A DNA stretch of 64,000 nucleotides. Origin: Asparagopsis taxiformis. Lineage: Eukaryota; Rhodophyta; Florideophyceae; Bonnemaisoniales; Bonnemaisoniaceae. The position numbers and the translations under genes are program-made. Below the pieces are notes generated by a model that was not told the DNA's origin, made no database searches, and saw only the letters and a list, made by a program, of their open reading frames with translations. Shown here in pieces: positions 45,231 through 56,592 of the stretch; within the stretch, counting starts at the first letter, position 1; each line of letters begins with the position of its first letter. The DNA lies in the NCBI GenBank assembly GCA_030407315.1, contig JALQPE010002126.1:1-64000 (forward strand). Reading direction: 5' to 3'.

Positions 45231-47685
45231 GGCCCCCGGCTCACTGCAATGCGAGGTGGAAAGTTGAGGGAGGATGTTTATGGAATTGCGTATGGATGTT
45301 AGTTTCCGGCGATGGACTGGTTTGGTGAAGATGTCGGCTGGGGTGAGGTGTCCAGGGATGTGTTGTACGGTTAGTTCGTTGCGTTCGATGAGGTCGATAA
45401 TGTGGTGATGTCGGATATCAATGTAGCGTTTGCGTTTTGTTGGTGTTTTGTTGAGCGCAATTTTAACGGCTGCCATGTTGTCAATGTGTAGTATGGTCGG
45501 TGTGGTGATAGGTTGGAATGTGGATAGTAGTCGGCGGAGCCACATTGTTTGTTCTGAGGCGTGGGAGGCAGCTATATATTCTGCTGCGCAAGTAGATAGC
45601 GCGACGGTGGACTGTTTCTTGGATGACCAGAATATGGGTGTGTTGTTGAAGGTATGGACAGTTCCTGTGGTGGATTTTCGATCGCTGCCATTGGCGTGGT
45701 CTGCATCAACGAATGAGTGGAGGTGGTGCTTTGATGGGTCAGAGACAGGGAGGAAAGTGAGGCCGTGGGTTGGCGTTTCGCGGAGGTAGCGTAGGACTCG
45801 CTTGAGGTGGCTTTGGTCAGTAGAAGAGGGTGCAACCATGTTTGCAGCCAGTCTATTGACTGAGAGGTGGATGTCTGGCCTTGCGCTGTCGGCGATGTAT
45901 CGTAGTTTGCCAAGGATAGATCGGAACTTGGTGGATTCAGTTGATGTGAGCGGTTGAGGGATGTGAGAGTCATCTAGCGGCTCTGGGTAAGGTGTTTGGG
46001 TGGGGTTACTTTCGTGCATGCCAGCTCGTTCAAGGGCGTGTTTCGTGAGTTGTGGTTGTCCAATGTGGATGGCACTGTCCTGTTGCCGATATGAGATGTG
46101 CCAGCCGAGGTGTTGAGTTGGTTTTCCGATACGTTTGATGTCGTATTTGCGGCGAAGTTCCGAGTGGAGTTTGTCTATGAGTTGTTGGTGGGTGGATATG
46201 ATTAGGAAGTCGTCCATGCTTATTGCAAAGTGGATGTATTTGGTTGGTGAGTGGATGTGGGAGAAAAGGGTAGGGTCAGTGTGTGATGGAATGTATCCAC
46301 AGGATTTGAGGAAGCGGAAGAGGGAAGTGGAGTAGATGTGGGCTGCCGGTGGGGTGCCGTAGAGATTGCGGATGAGGATCCCTGTTTTGTCTTTGTGTTT
46401 CAGTTCGCCGTTGAAGCGCGGAGGTTGTTTTACGTACACGGTGTGTGACGGATCATATAATTCGTGTATGTAAGCGGATTTGATGTCGAAGGCTTCAATG
46501 TGGAGGTTGTATGCGGCAGTAAGAGCGAAAAGGAGTCTGATTGTCGTGCGTTCCGCCATGTGTGTGGAAGTATGGAGGGGGTTGTAGTGTATTCCAGGGA
46601 TCATGCGGTCTCCGCGGACAGTTATTCGGGCTTTGCGGCGTTCGATGCTGCCGTCAGCGTGGCGTTTGTAGCGGTACGCCATCTTGAGGGGGATTATGCG
46701 TGTTCGTTTAGGGACTGATGATGAGGGTACCCAAGATATTGTTTTTGTGGCATCTATGGTTTCAAGTTCGTTGTCGTGGGCCGCTAACCATTCGTCGGCG
46801 TCGGGGTACATGCGGGCATGGCTGGTAGAGGATGGTGCTGGGGTGTTTGGAGTGATTTGTTTGGGTATGTCGAGAGAAGTGACATGGAATGCGGCGTTTG
46901 TGGTTTGGAGTGGGTCGGTTGTGTGGAAATAGGGCTTGAAGTCGGTGGCACGTACGATGTGGAGTCGTCGGGGTGGGAAGCTTTCTACGCAGATGTGGCT
47001 CATGGATGTTCCGAAGAGGTATCGTGCGGGGAGTGCTCTGGAGCTGAGTTTTGAGCTCCGTTTGTGTAAGGGGATAGTGCCGATCTGTCCAAATATGAAG
47101 AGGCGCGTGGGTTGTGGGCGGGTGCCGTGCCATTGTTCGTAGGGTGTGGTGCCTGTGCCCTTGTGGGAGAGCATATTTTGTTTGAATACAGCGTCTTTGT
47201 GTGCGTATTCCCAGTACGGGTTGGGGAGCCCGGAGTGGAGTAGGTTCGCTCGAGCGGCTTCCATGGTGGTGCGGTTTACCCGTTCGGCGATTGAGTTTTC
47301 TTGGGGATGGTATGGGACTGTGGTTGAGAATATGGTGCCTAGCTGGTGAAAGTAGTCTTGGATGGATGTTTGAGTGAATTCTTTGGCGTTGTCGGAGCGA
47401 AAGTGGCGTGGTGGGCGATCGTGATGTGTGCAGATTTGGTTGATGGTTTTGGGGATTGATGTGGAGACCGCGGCTCGTGACGGGAGGTAGTCGACTATGA
47501 GGAATCTTGTGGCGGCGTCAATGAAGGTAACGAAGTAGGAGTTGCCATCTATGGATTTGGGTGAGATCGGACCGCAAATATCAGAGCTAATGAATTCTCC
47601 AGGGGAGTAGCTGTGGGAGGTTCGATGGTGCGGGCGTATGGACTGCTTCGCCGGCGCGCATGCGGAGCATGTGGTTGGTGTCTCT
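45174..47685 (-). CDS. pol: Copia-A Pol: integrase (most), RT, RNase H
   Basis: About 837 codons continuing the frame of 48343-50026 once the solo LTR is discounted. The finger half CSAC is followed by integrase Asp/Asp/Glu (ISSDICGP, HFRSDNAKEF, HPQENSIAERVNR). RT has IPLKMAYRYKRHADG, FDIKSAYIHELY and an ISMDDFLII active site (Ser instead of the usual Tyr before x-Asp-Asp). RNase H shows SFVDADHANGSD, TVALSTCAAEYIAAS and HIDNMAAVK, and the tail has DIRHHHIIDLI and PADIFTKPV. No stop or frameshift is seen. The stop is in the LTR. Confidence 0.92.
47681..47685. repeat. Solo-LTR target duplication, left
   Basis: TCTCT, repeated at 48343-48347. Confidence 0.9.
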
Positions 47686-48342
47686 TGTGGAACCACATTA
47701 GTTCTAGAAGTAGCTGGTACGAGCCACGGACACGCTGTCCTTAACGAAACGAAACGAGCAGTCCACCCGCTGGTGTTTTGACTGTATTGTTAGGTAGGAA
47801 GGTAGAGTGGTTAGCGAGTAGACACGAGCGTCACGACGCAACAATCCACGCGAGGATTACGTTAGCACACGAGGTGGTACGTCACCGGAGGCGCTCTCGA
47901 AGCCCGGAGGCACTACACGCAATCAGCCTTACGTGCGGCGATGGGTAGGGAGTACGCAGCTCGACGGAGACGAAGCCTCGTTAGGCAAAACGTAAACGTA
48001 AACGTAGAAGTCAGTCGTAGACTAGAGCCGTTGCTCGTTCGTTGTCTTGTCCCCTTTCCCTCCCGGCACGATGCCAATACCTATATGGCCACGATGGCAT
48101 CGCTTTACAGTGTAAACACTGCTCGTAACGTCCCCGAATGGGAAAGGACCTTGTGGGTCACACGTAGGGACCCGTTGGTCCGTTGGCCGTTGCCAATACG
48201 TTCGTTGCACACGTGTGCCGACTGCGCGCGCGCATGCGCCAGCAATGTTCGTGCATTGCTGTCATCGCTCGGGTCCGCGGAAATTCGTAATTCCGCGGAA
48301 ATCGTAATTATTCGCAATTTCGGAATTGCCACGTATACTACA
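47686..48342 (-). repeat. Solo LTR of Gypsy-2 (657 bp) in Copia-A integrase
   Basis: Full-length Gypsy-2 LTR (minus-strand TGTAGTATACG to GTTCCACA) flanked by TCTCT. No internal Gypsy-2 sequence remains, so a complete element inserted and then lost its interior by LTR-LTR recombination. It interrupts the integrase between its HH and CC zinc ligands. Confidence 0.95.
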
Positions 48343-50026
48343 TCTCTGTTATGTCGTTCGGGAGTATGGGGAGGCTATTGGATTTGGACATTGCTGATAT
48401 GCGCTTGGTTGGTGCGTGATTAAGTTTGAGGTGCCATTCTAGTGCCTCTTTCGCCTTTGCTGTCGGTGGTTTGGTCGAGGCGGGGTTGTGGGTTTGTTGG
48501 AGTGTTGTGGGAATAGGTGGGGTTTGTCTGTGGGTGATTGGACGTGAGGAAGGTGTAGTCGGATTGGAGATGGGTCGTGGTGATGACCTGGAAGGGTTTG
48601 TTGGTGTTTTGGGGCGAGGTTGCCTTTGGTTGGGTTTCGGGACGGTTTTTGTGGTTGGTTTGCGTGAGGTGGGGATACAGCGCGCGCCTTTTGCAGGGAG
48701 TGGTGTGGAGGTTTCTTTATGTGTTGTTTCGGGCTCAGTGACTATTTTTGTGTCGCGGACACAGTACATGTTGTCGCGCCATTCTGCAGTCAGCATGATG
48801 CGGGGTTTTGTGGGGTGCTTGTTGTTGATGACGAAAGCGCGTGAGGGTGTGAATGTGACTTCTCCATATTCTTGTGCGAGATCGTGAACAGATAGGAGGT
48901 TCGGAGAGATGGATGGGTTGGCCACGGCTGGTATGGAAATGTGTGCTAGTGGGGATTTTAGGTGGAGGACTCCGCTGTGGGTGCAAGAGAAGACTTGGTT
49001 AGCTGCTGTGACAGAGGTGGAATGTTTCCGGATAGGACGCATTGCTGTTGTGGGGTGGGTGACGTGGGAAGGTTGAGCTCCTGAGTCGAGTATGAACGTA
49101 CCGTCGCTTGTGTGGTGCGTGGTTGGCAGTGGTTCTATCTCTTGGTTTGTGGTGGGGGTGAAACGGGCACTCTTCGCGTGGTTTCCATGTTTGGTGAGGT
49201 TTCTGGGGCGATTAGGGGGGCTTCGTGATTCATTCTTTGGGTGGTGGGGGTGGCGGCATTGTGAGTCGGAGTGTAGCGGTTTGAACCCTAGTGAGGTGTG
49301 ATAAGAGCACGGGTGGCGGGGTGCTGGTTCAGCTCTGCGTCTCTCGCGTGGTGGGGGCGGAGAGTTGTAGAAGGGGTGGGAGTATTTGCGCGGGGTGGTC
49401 ATGGAGTGGGGTGCTTCTTCAAGCTGGATGAAGTCTTGAAGGTTGTGCATGCGTAGGGAGAATTCTTTGATGGATCTTGGGGTGTTTCCGGCTAGGAGCT
49501 TTCCCATTTCTATGCCTTTGCGGGAATGTTTCAGCCCTGTGAGCATGAGGTCGACGGTGGTTGCTTCGTCATTGATGAGTGGGTAGTTCGCTGATATCAT
49601 GCGGTCGCGGAGGGATGCATGAGTGGATATGTAGTCGTTGATGGTGGTGTGGTCGAGGAAGCGGATAGACTCAGCTTCTCTGCGGAGGGATTGGTGATCG
49701 GCGGGTGTGTTGGTGGCGATTTCTTCTTCGATGCGCTGGAGAAGTTGGAAGGGTGTATTGGAGGACATGTTGCGCTTCACCACTCTCGTGGCGACGGTGG
49801 CTGGGAGTGATGATATAATGAGGGCTGTGAGGGCGTGCTGAGTACGGTGGTGAGAATTGTTGTCCTGTAGGGACGTGTCGGATGTTAAATGTATGGATAC
49901 GCCGTGGGCGGTGGCGGTAGCGTGAAGAGTAGCGAACCACGGATTGGGATTTTCGGGGATGAGCGTGGTCAGTGCAGGAAAGGTGATGGTGGGGGAGTCG
50001 GTGGGCGGTGAGGTGTTGTCAGTCAT
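48343..50026 (-). CDS. gag-pol: Copia-A Gag, protease and integrase start
   Basis: About 560 codons from the ATG at 50026 (MTDNTSPP); a further upstream ATG at 50131 lies in the PBS. Gag has a helical middle (INDYISTHASLRDRMISANYP, motif near residue 130) typical of UBN2-type copia Gag. A Cys/His cluster (CSYHTSLGFKPLHSDSQC) replaces a standard knuckle. Protease motif: TFILDSGAQPSHV. The integrase HH half is EWHLKLNHAP. It is cut by the solo LTR, where the codons meet a stop. Confidence 0.9.
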
Positions 50027-50135
50027 GTTGTGAGATGGATCGGAAGATGCGGATAGTGAGATGGATCGGTTCGTGATGAAGCGAAGATAGCGGAGATGTC
50101 GAGGTGTGTCGTCAGGTAGCGATGGGACCATAACC

Positions 50136-50288
50136 TGTGAAGTCTTCAGAGAGTCCGATCCCCTCTCTGTTTATTGATCCGGCGTCGGAGCTATAAGTAT
50201 CGATGGATTAGTTAATTTGTAATTGAGATTTCTATGTGTTAATTGTTAATGGGTGCATTGCGGTGAGGAGACGAGATTTGTCTTCACA
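50136..50288 (-). repeat. Copia-A 5' LTR (153 bp)
   Basis: Identical by eye to 45078-45230. It contains CTATAAGTATCGATGG and TTAATTTGTAATTGAG A/T-rich words that may include core promoter elements. Confidence 0.94.
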
Positions 50289-53200
50289 GCCGCACGCCGC
50301 AGACTGCGAGAGCTGTAGTAATTGGAGTTTTTGTTGGAACTGTGCTGGTTTGAAGGCTTTGGTCATTATATCTGCGTTGTTTTTGTTCGTCGGAATGTAC
50401 TCAATTTGTATCATTTGGCGGTCGATGAGTTCCTTCAGATAGTGATATTTGATATCAATATGTTTAGATTTGGGTGTGGGATGCGACGTGTTAGCTGTGG
50501 TTATAGCTCCGGTGTTGTCCATGTATAGTTTTGTTGGTTTGGATTCTGGGTGTCGGAGGTCATTTAGGAGGTTGCGGAGACAAAAGGTGTGTTGCGCAGT
50601 GTGGAATGCTGCGACATACTCTGCCGCCCGAGTACTGGTGGCTATGAATCTCTGCCTCTTAGATTGCTATGCAATCGGTGCTGTATTGTATGTGATATAG
50701 GTTCCGGATGTTGATCTTCTTGTTTCTGTGCATGCAGCATAGTCGCTATCTGAATGCGATTGAAGGGTTTCTGTGAGTCCAACTTTGTAATATATGCCCG
50801 TTTTTATAGTTGCTTTAAGGTAGCGCAGTACACGGAGGGCAGACTTCCAGTGGTGTGTCGTGGGTTCTTGGGAGAATCGGCATAGATAACCTGTGATGAA
50901 AGATATATCTGGCCTGGAGTCTGCCAGATATCTTATACTGCCAATGAGTGCGTGGTAGTTGTGCTTCGATGTGTCGAGGGGTTTTGAATGTTCTGAGTCC
51001 AGTGTGAGCAGTTCCGATGCAATTGGAGAGGTCGCCGTTTTGGCATCTGTTAACTTGTATTTCTTGAGCAGGCTTGTAATGTAGGCAGGTTGTGATATTC
51101 GTATCTCTGTGGCATCTCTGTCCACCTTCCATCCTAAGATGTGTGTCACCGGCCCCAAGTCTTTTAAATTGTATTTGGTTTGAATGTGGTTCTTGGCTTT
51201 GTCTCGTAGTTGCGGGTTGTTTGTAATAACCAGAAAATCATCCACAGTGACTACAAAGTAGACAAACTGGGTTGTATCTTTGGGGTCAGTGAGATGATAG
51301 GTGCAGCTCTCACTTGTGAGTCTTGTGAATTGTTGTAGTTTAAGATGTTCGCTTAGTCCGGTTGTGAATATTTTGCATGCTTGCCGGGAGCCATACATAT
51401 TGCCCGTTAGCTTGCCTATCATACCAGGATACTTGAGGGTACCGTCAAATCGTATCGGTTGATGGATGTACAGGAATTTGTTGGGGTCAGTTTCGTCTTC
51501 GAAGGATTCATGGAGGAATGCTGATTCGAGGTCCCAATGGGAGGCCTCATACCCATGTGCTGCGGCCAATGCCAGTGATAGTCTAATTGCGTCACGGTCT
51601 GCAACTGGCGACGATATGGAGTCTGGGTCAAAATGTTCGTGTGGGCACTGTAAATCGCCGCGGAGGTTGCATCTTGTTTTGCGTGATATTGGTATTCCAT
51701 TAGAATCTGTTTTCGTCTTGAGAATGATTTTGACCGGTATGAGTTTGGTGCCGGGAGGTACTTGTTGTTTAGGTATGTATATGATGGTACCCCGTGCTTC
51801 CAGGGTATCGAGTTCATGGTTCCAGGAGCGTTCCCATTCGATTGCATCTGGTGCATTCCGCGCTTCACTTAGTGTTTTCGGTGATGTGATTGGTATTGGA
51901 GGTGTGATCATGGTGGTTTGGTGGGCTCGGTGTTCAATTTTCGAATGTTGTGTTGTCGCGATTGGATCTTTGTGGGGTTCATATATCCTGAAATCGGATG
52001 TGCGGCAGCTTGATATTGCGTTTGTGGCAGGATCATATACCTGATAGTGTCGAGTGTCGATACGGCATATATATCTCATGATGGTAGCTTTCGGTTCCGT
52101 CTTATTGCCGGGTTTCCTATTGGTGACGTACCCGTACTGTCCAAATGGGAGGAAAGTGGAGATATTAGGTGTCTGTCCTGTCCATAGTGTAATTGGTGGT
52201 AGGCCATGTGCAGAATGAGGTGCATGGTTATGATGATCAACTGCCGCCTGAAGTGCATAATCCCAGAGGCATTCTGGGAGTTGGGAGGTGAACAACATGG
52301 CTCGGACAGCGTCTGTGAGTGTCCTGTTCACCCTTTCAGCCAATGCATTCTCTTGTGGTGTGTATGGGATGGTTGGGTGTGTTCGTATGTGTTCGGCTTC
52401 ATAGAACTGAGTTAGTTCCTTGGTTGTATACTCTTTTGCGTTGTCCATCGTGCTGTCCGTTACGCGATGTGGTGTTGTGGTGTGTAACCATGATATGTGT
52501 TGTTGTATGTGTGCTGCTGCGTGGTTCTTTTTAGGTGCTAATTTGATATTTAGAAATCTGCTGTGTTCATCGAGAAACGTTGCAAAATATCTGTGTTGGC
52601 GTATAGATGGTGTGGGGAAGGGACCGCAAACATCTGTGTGAAGGTGTGCACACAGCGGGGCATTTCGTTGCTTGCTGTGGAATGGCGCTGTAGTTTGTTT
52701 TCCGAGCGCACATCCTGTGCATGTGACTTTGGGAGGGGATTGTTTCAGGGTGAGTGGCAGTCCTTCAACAAGGTCTTGTTTGGCAAGCTGGTGGATTCGT
52801 GTCGGGTGTAAGTGGCCGAGGCGAATGTGCCAGTTATGATAGTCTCGTATGTATGGTTCAATGTGTTTTGTGTTTGGAGGGAGATTTCGGATTTGGTCTG
52901 ATATGGTGTTATGTGGCGTGATCAGTGTTTGTATTTTCTGGTGGTTCGTCGATGGTGATTGTGATTTCTGTTTTGGCTGGATGATGCGTTGAGTGCGTAT
53001 AATTTGTTGGGATTTTCTTGATGTATTGGTTTTTGTGTGGATCGATTGATTGTTGTGTTGTAGCCTGGGATTGCAACTCGGGTGGGCTGCTGTTTTTTGA
53101 TGGGTGTGATTTGCGGAGTTGAGTGTATGTTGGAGGGGGCGGGTGGTCGGGGAGTTTGTGTTTGGCCGGTTGCCTTATTTGTGGGTTGATGATGGGTGGT

Positions 53201-53799
53201 CGTTGTTTTGATGGTGGTTGATGCGCTTTTGTGTGTTCTGTGCGCAGAATTTTTCTTTTGCCTAGCTGGAATGGTTTTGGAGTGGTGGTGCCTGGATGGT
53301 AGGCGGGCGTTGGTTTCTTGATGTAATCTATCGTTGTGTTTGTTGTGGACGCTTTGGGGATGTTTTGGTGTGTGGTCTTGTTCGTGGTTCCAGTGTTAGT
53401 TGGGGGCTGTGTGCGTGCTCCAAAGCATGTTCGCATCACCGGTTGTACTTTTTGGGTATGTTTCACGGGCGAATTACGTTTCCGTTTGTGTCCTCTTGTC
53501 GGCAACACATAAAGGTTGTTTTGTTTGGTAGCTTTGGCAATTGTGATATTATCAGGAGGGGGTGGTTGTTTTTGAGTAATGTAGGCTGCGTTTTGTTGGA
53601 AGAGGACATCGTGTGTGTCCGCGACTTGGCTGACTGATACCAAGTTGAATTCCGCATTGGGCATCGTGACTGCGTAGTTGACATCGAGTGATGTATTGTT
53701 GGTCAGTGGTATAGTCGCCGGTCCACTGTGGGTGATGGGTTCTAGCTGTCCGGAGGTAGTCAATGTGTGTGTGTAGTGAGTGCATTGTTTCTTGAGCAT
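50289..53799 (-). pseudogene. pol: Copia-B Pol: protease end, integrase, RT, RNase H
   Basis: Three pieces. 53799-52909 has the protease tail and a long Pro/Thr/Lys-rich linker. About 52900-52450 holds the integrase finger (HNWHIRLGHLHPTRIH, CTGCALGKQ) and first Asp (HTDVCGPF). 52448-50670 holds the rest of integrase (YTPQENALAERVNR) and RT (IPVKIILKTKTD, WDLESAFLHESF, VTVDDFLVIT). RNase H follows after a TAG at 50667-50669 (EYVAAFHTAQ, YMDNTGAITTANT). The frame shifts by +1 between the first piece and the integrase-RT frame. Copia-A cuts the last codons at 50289. The RT box has Thr-Val-Asp-Asp instead of Tyr-Val-Asp-Asp. Not functional as it stands. Confidence 0.9.
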
Positions 53800-55000
53800 G
53801 TTGAAGGTGTGTAGGAGTCTCGCCAGAGTCTAAGATATAGGACGAGGAAGATGGAGTATTTATTGTGCTTGAGGAGTGAGTCTCTGATGGTGAGTGCTGG
53901 GGTATAGATGGTTGAGGTGTCTGAGGTAGTTGGTAGATCTCAGGTGGGGATGGTGGATGCTCAGTGGGGTGATTCTGACTTTTATCTGGGGCTATTGGGA
54001 ATGGCGGGTATGGGCAGTGTGGTGCGGTGAGTGCTGCTTGAGCTCTGTGACGAATTCCTAATGGAGCATATTGTTGTCTCAGTAATTTTTGTCTTGTGAT
54101 GCAATGCTCGGTTCGGTGTGTTGGAGAGCCATGTAGAGTGCACCATGTGCCTTGATGACCTGGAGGAGGTGGGATGGGGTTGTTGATATTGATTGGAGTA
54201 CGTGTGCCTGGATTTCGGAATTTGTATGGTGGTGGGTAGTTGCGAACTGGTTGGCGGTACATGGTTTGATGATATGGGTGAGGCATTGGTAAGAGGAGGT
54301 TGAGAGGGACTGTGGAGGTGGATTGGTGTTGGTGATGGTTAGATGGGCGTTCTGGAATAGGGAGGGATGGGCTTGCTTTCTCATGTTCAAGGAGCATACT
54401 GAAGACTAGGTCTAGGCTGGGTCTTCTGCCTTCATGGAAGTTGTGAAAGTTTGCCAGATTTTGTAGTAGCGGTGCCCACTGTGGGATGTGATACAACCCG
54501 TTGAGAACGAATTGGACCGTTGTTTGCTCGTCGTCAATGTTAGGGAAAGCCGATTGTAGCATAATATTGCGGAGCTCTGAGTGTCGGTCTATGTATGTCT
54601 GTATGTTGTCCACTGCGTTGTGTTTAAGTTGTTCCGCTCTCCTTCGTAGACTGGCTTCTGATTGTTGTGGTGGTACTGTGGATAGTTTGTCCTTGATGTG
54701 GTTGTATAGGGTGGGGGTGGGACTGTTGAGTATTGTGGGACTCAAAGTGGAGATGATATCTTGTGATATGTTTGGTAAGACCAAGAGGCTGGCTAGTGCC
54801 ATTTTTCGCTTGTGATCTTGTCGTTCCTGTGGGTCTGTGGGAGCAGTGGGCATGGGACCTGTGACATAATTGGTTAGATCGTGTAGTGTGGCGTGGTTGT
54901 CGATGGTGTGGCACCATTGTATGAGGCTGGTTCGGGTAAGGACGGGGACATGGAAATCGGGGATTTGTTTTGTTGTTGATGGGTCGGTAGGATGAGACAT
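53552..55000 (-). CDS. gag: Copia-B Gag and protease start
   Basis: Starts at the ATG at 55000 (MSHPTDPST), about 482 codons. Helical Gag region: DNIQTYIDRHSELRNIMLQS (motif near residue 135), with the same plan as Copia-A Gag. A CTLHGSPTHRTEHC cluster resembles a degenerate knuckle. The protease begins YILDSGETPTH, after which the true protease frame continues one base out (in 53799-52909). The shift lies within the enzyme, so a mutation is likelier than programmed frameshifting; the last 60 codons of this frame are out-of-frame noise. Confidence 0.82.
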   Translation of the reverse strand: MSHPTDPSTTKQIPDFHVPVLTRTSLIQWCHTIDNHATLHDLTNYVTGPMPTAPTDPQERQDHKRKMALASLLVLPNISQDIISTLSPTILNSPTPTLYNHIKDKLSTVPPQQSEASLRRRAEQLKHNAVDNIQTYIDRHSELRNIMLQSAFPNIDDEQTTVQFVLNGLYHIPQWAPLLQNLANFHNFHEGRRPSLDLVFSMLLEHEKASPSLPIPERPSNHHQHQSTSTVPLNLLLPMPHPYHQTMYRQPVRNYPPPYKFRNPGTRTPININNPIPPPPGHQGTWCTLHGSPTHRTEHCITRQKLLRQQYAPLGIRHRAQAALTAPHCPYPPFPIAPDKSQNHPTEHPPSPPEIYQLPQTPQPSIPQHSPSETHSSSTINTPSSSSYILDSGETPTHLQHAQETMHSLHTHIDYLRTARTHHPQWTGDYTTDQQYITRCQLRSHDAQCGIQLGISQPSRGHTRCPLPTKRSLHYSKTTTPS

Positions 55001-55225
55001 GGAGAATGGTTTGGGGCGAGGGGAATTTGGGGGTTCGATAAGGTGTTGGCTTGATTGTTTAGAGGAAAGAGATTGGAGTTCGAGCTGTCGTTGTCTTTGC
55101 TGAGAATATCGTTGGCGACGAATGTCGCGTGCGGTGGGGTTGGTTGGGATCGGTATGGTGTCGGTAAGGTGTCGCCGCGTTCTGGAGATGGGTGGGAGGG
55201 GAAGAGTTGTTGGGCTAGCCAGCGC

Positions 55226-55239
55226 CTGGGCTCATAACC
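55226..55239 (-). other. Copia-B primer binding site (half-tRNA type)
   Basis: The minus strand reads GGTTATGAGCCCAG directly after the LTR end. It is complementary to the anticodon stem-loop of initiator tRNA-Met (GGGCTCATAACC), not to its 3' end. Drosophila copia is known to use an initiator-Met half-tRNA primer. Confidence 0.75.
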
Positions 55240-55371
55240 TGTTGATCATGAGGATGAATGAGATCGATACATCTTTCGTTCATGCGAATGGCGTCGTCGC
55301 CGAGCTTAAATACTGTTCTAAGTGTGTACTGTAATGCGTAAAAGGTGTAATAGTTGTATGATCATCCGACA
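55240..55371 (-). repeat. Copia-B 5' LTR (132 bp)
   Basis: Same sequence as 44888-45019 by eye; the right flank is GGGAC (55372-55376). Confidence 0.93.
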
Positions 55372-55772
55372 GGGACGAAATCGCGCGCTGCTGGCATCGA
55401 ATATACACGTGTATCTGAGGGAGGACGAGGCACTGGAACTTATTGACGATATCTCGCGACCGATCCGGATCAATGGACCTAGCTGTATGGTCCGTGTCGC
55501 AGCTATCTACTGTAATTCGCTCGACCCGCCGTCCGGGAGAGCCGGCCGTCGGTGAGTCGCTCGCTTGTGTAGGTTACTATATCTACCCGCCGTCCCCTTT
55601 ACCGCTCTACTTTCCAGATAAGAGATTATGGAATTATTGAGTACGTATGTGTTTTCGGAAGTGGACGCGGACGTCCAGTCTCTCTAGTACGGGTCCTAGT
55701 CGGCCCCGAGATTTACTAGAACAAATGAACGTCCGCGTCCAAAAAAAAATAAAAAATTTTTGGATGCGGACG

Positions 55773-55944
55773 TCCACTTTCTCTAGTACATATGGCGGAA
55801 TACTAGGACCCGACATCCACTTTCTCTAGTACATATGGCGGAATACTAGGGCCCGACATCCACTTTCTCTAGTACGTTTGGCGGAATACTAGGACCCGAC
55901 ATCCACTTTCTCTAGTACATATGGCGGAATACTAGGACCCGACA
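55773..55944. repeat. 43-bp tandem repeat, four units
   Basis: Units begin TCCACTTTCTCTAGTACATA and end GGACCCGACA; starts are at 55773, 55816, 55859 and 55902, with one to three differences per unit. A related CCAGTCTCTCTAGTAC word precedes the array at 55675. Confidence 0.93.
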
Positions 55945-56071
55945 TCCAGTATACAATATATCAGCGAAAACCGGGAGGGAAGAAATTGCAGCGGATGGTA
56001 AATTCAGGGCCCATATCGGACCGTATTTTATTCTCTCATTTACGAAACTGCTGGTATACAATACGTCTCTC

Positions 56072-56210
56072 TAGAATAGGAAATAAATACCCGGTTAGAA
56101 TAGGAAATACGTATCCAGCCAGAATACGGAATATGTATCCAGTCAGAATACGGAATATGTATCCAGCCAGAATATGAAATACATATCCAGCCAGAATACA
56201 AAATACCTGT
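56072..56210. repeat. 24-bp tandem repeat
   Basis: Five to six units of the CCAGCCAGAATACGGAATAT type, becoming less regular towards both edges. The plus strand reads as RIxNxYPV/A octapeptides in one frame, but the frame is short and I regard the array as non-coding. Confidence 0.88.
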
Positions 56211-56592
56211 CAGCATATCGTCGATCACCCATCTCCCTCACTATCGCGTTCCTACCATCCGAACGCCATGTACCACCATCCGCAAATACTTCAAGAACCC
56301 TCACGACCTAGATTACAAAAATCCGCTCCTTCCCAATTCCATCCCCGCTTTCCTCGACACCACCCCAGCCCATTAAATCATCAAGACATCAAACACGAAC
56401 ATGGTCAGCAAAATCTTACACCACTTGAAACCCACTCTCACTTCTATCGTATGCCCCAAAATATACACATACCAGAAACACCTCACAGCTTCATTCCCCA
56501 TCTTCCTACATCCCTTCTTCACTCTCCTTCAGTCCTGCCGTTCCTGCTTCACCACTCCTGCATCACATACAAAACATCAAAATCAACCACAA

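Larger units (their letters stand above)
45078..50288 (-). mobile_element. Copia-A: Ty1/copia retrotransposon inside Copia-B
   Basis: 5.2 kb, with identical 153-bp LTRs (45078-45230, 50136-50288) and perfect GCCGC target duplications (45073-45077, 50289-50293). A single gag-pol frame is interrupted only by the solo Gypsy-2 LTR at 47686-48342. Identical LTRs mean very recent insertion. PBS-like GGTTATGGTCCCATCG follows the 5' LTR and again resembles an anticodon-arm complement of a tRNA-Met. Confidence 0.95.
44888..55371 (-). mobile_element. Copia-B: Ty1/copia retrotransposon carrying nested insertions
   Basis: Minus-strand element bounded by 132-bp LTRs (44888-45019, 55240-55371), identical by eye, and flanked by GGGAC duplications. 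Its own sequence is about 5.3 kb; the rest is Copia-A (45078-50288 plus duplicated GCCGC). The PBS next to the 5' LTR reads GGTTATGAGCCCAG, complementary to the anticodon arm of initiator tRNA-Met. Coding capacity is damaged by two frame shifts, a TAG and the Copia-A insertion. Confidence 0.95.
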
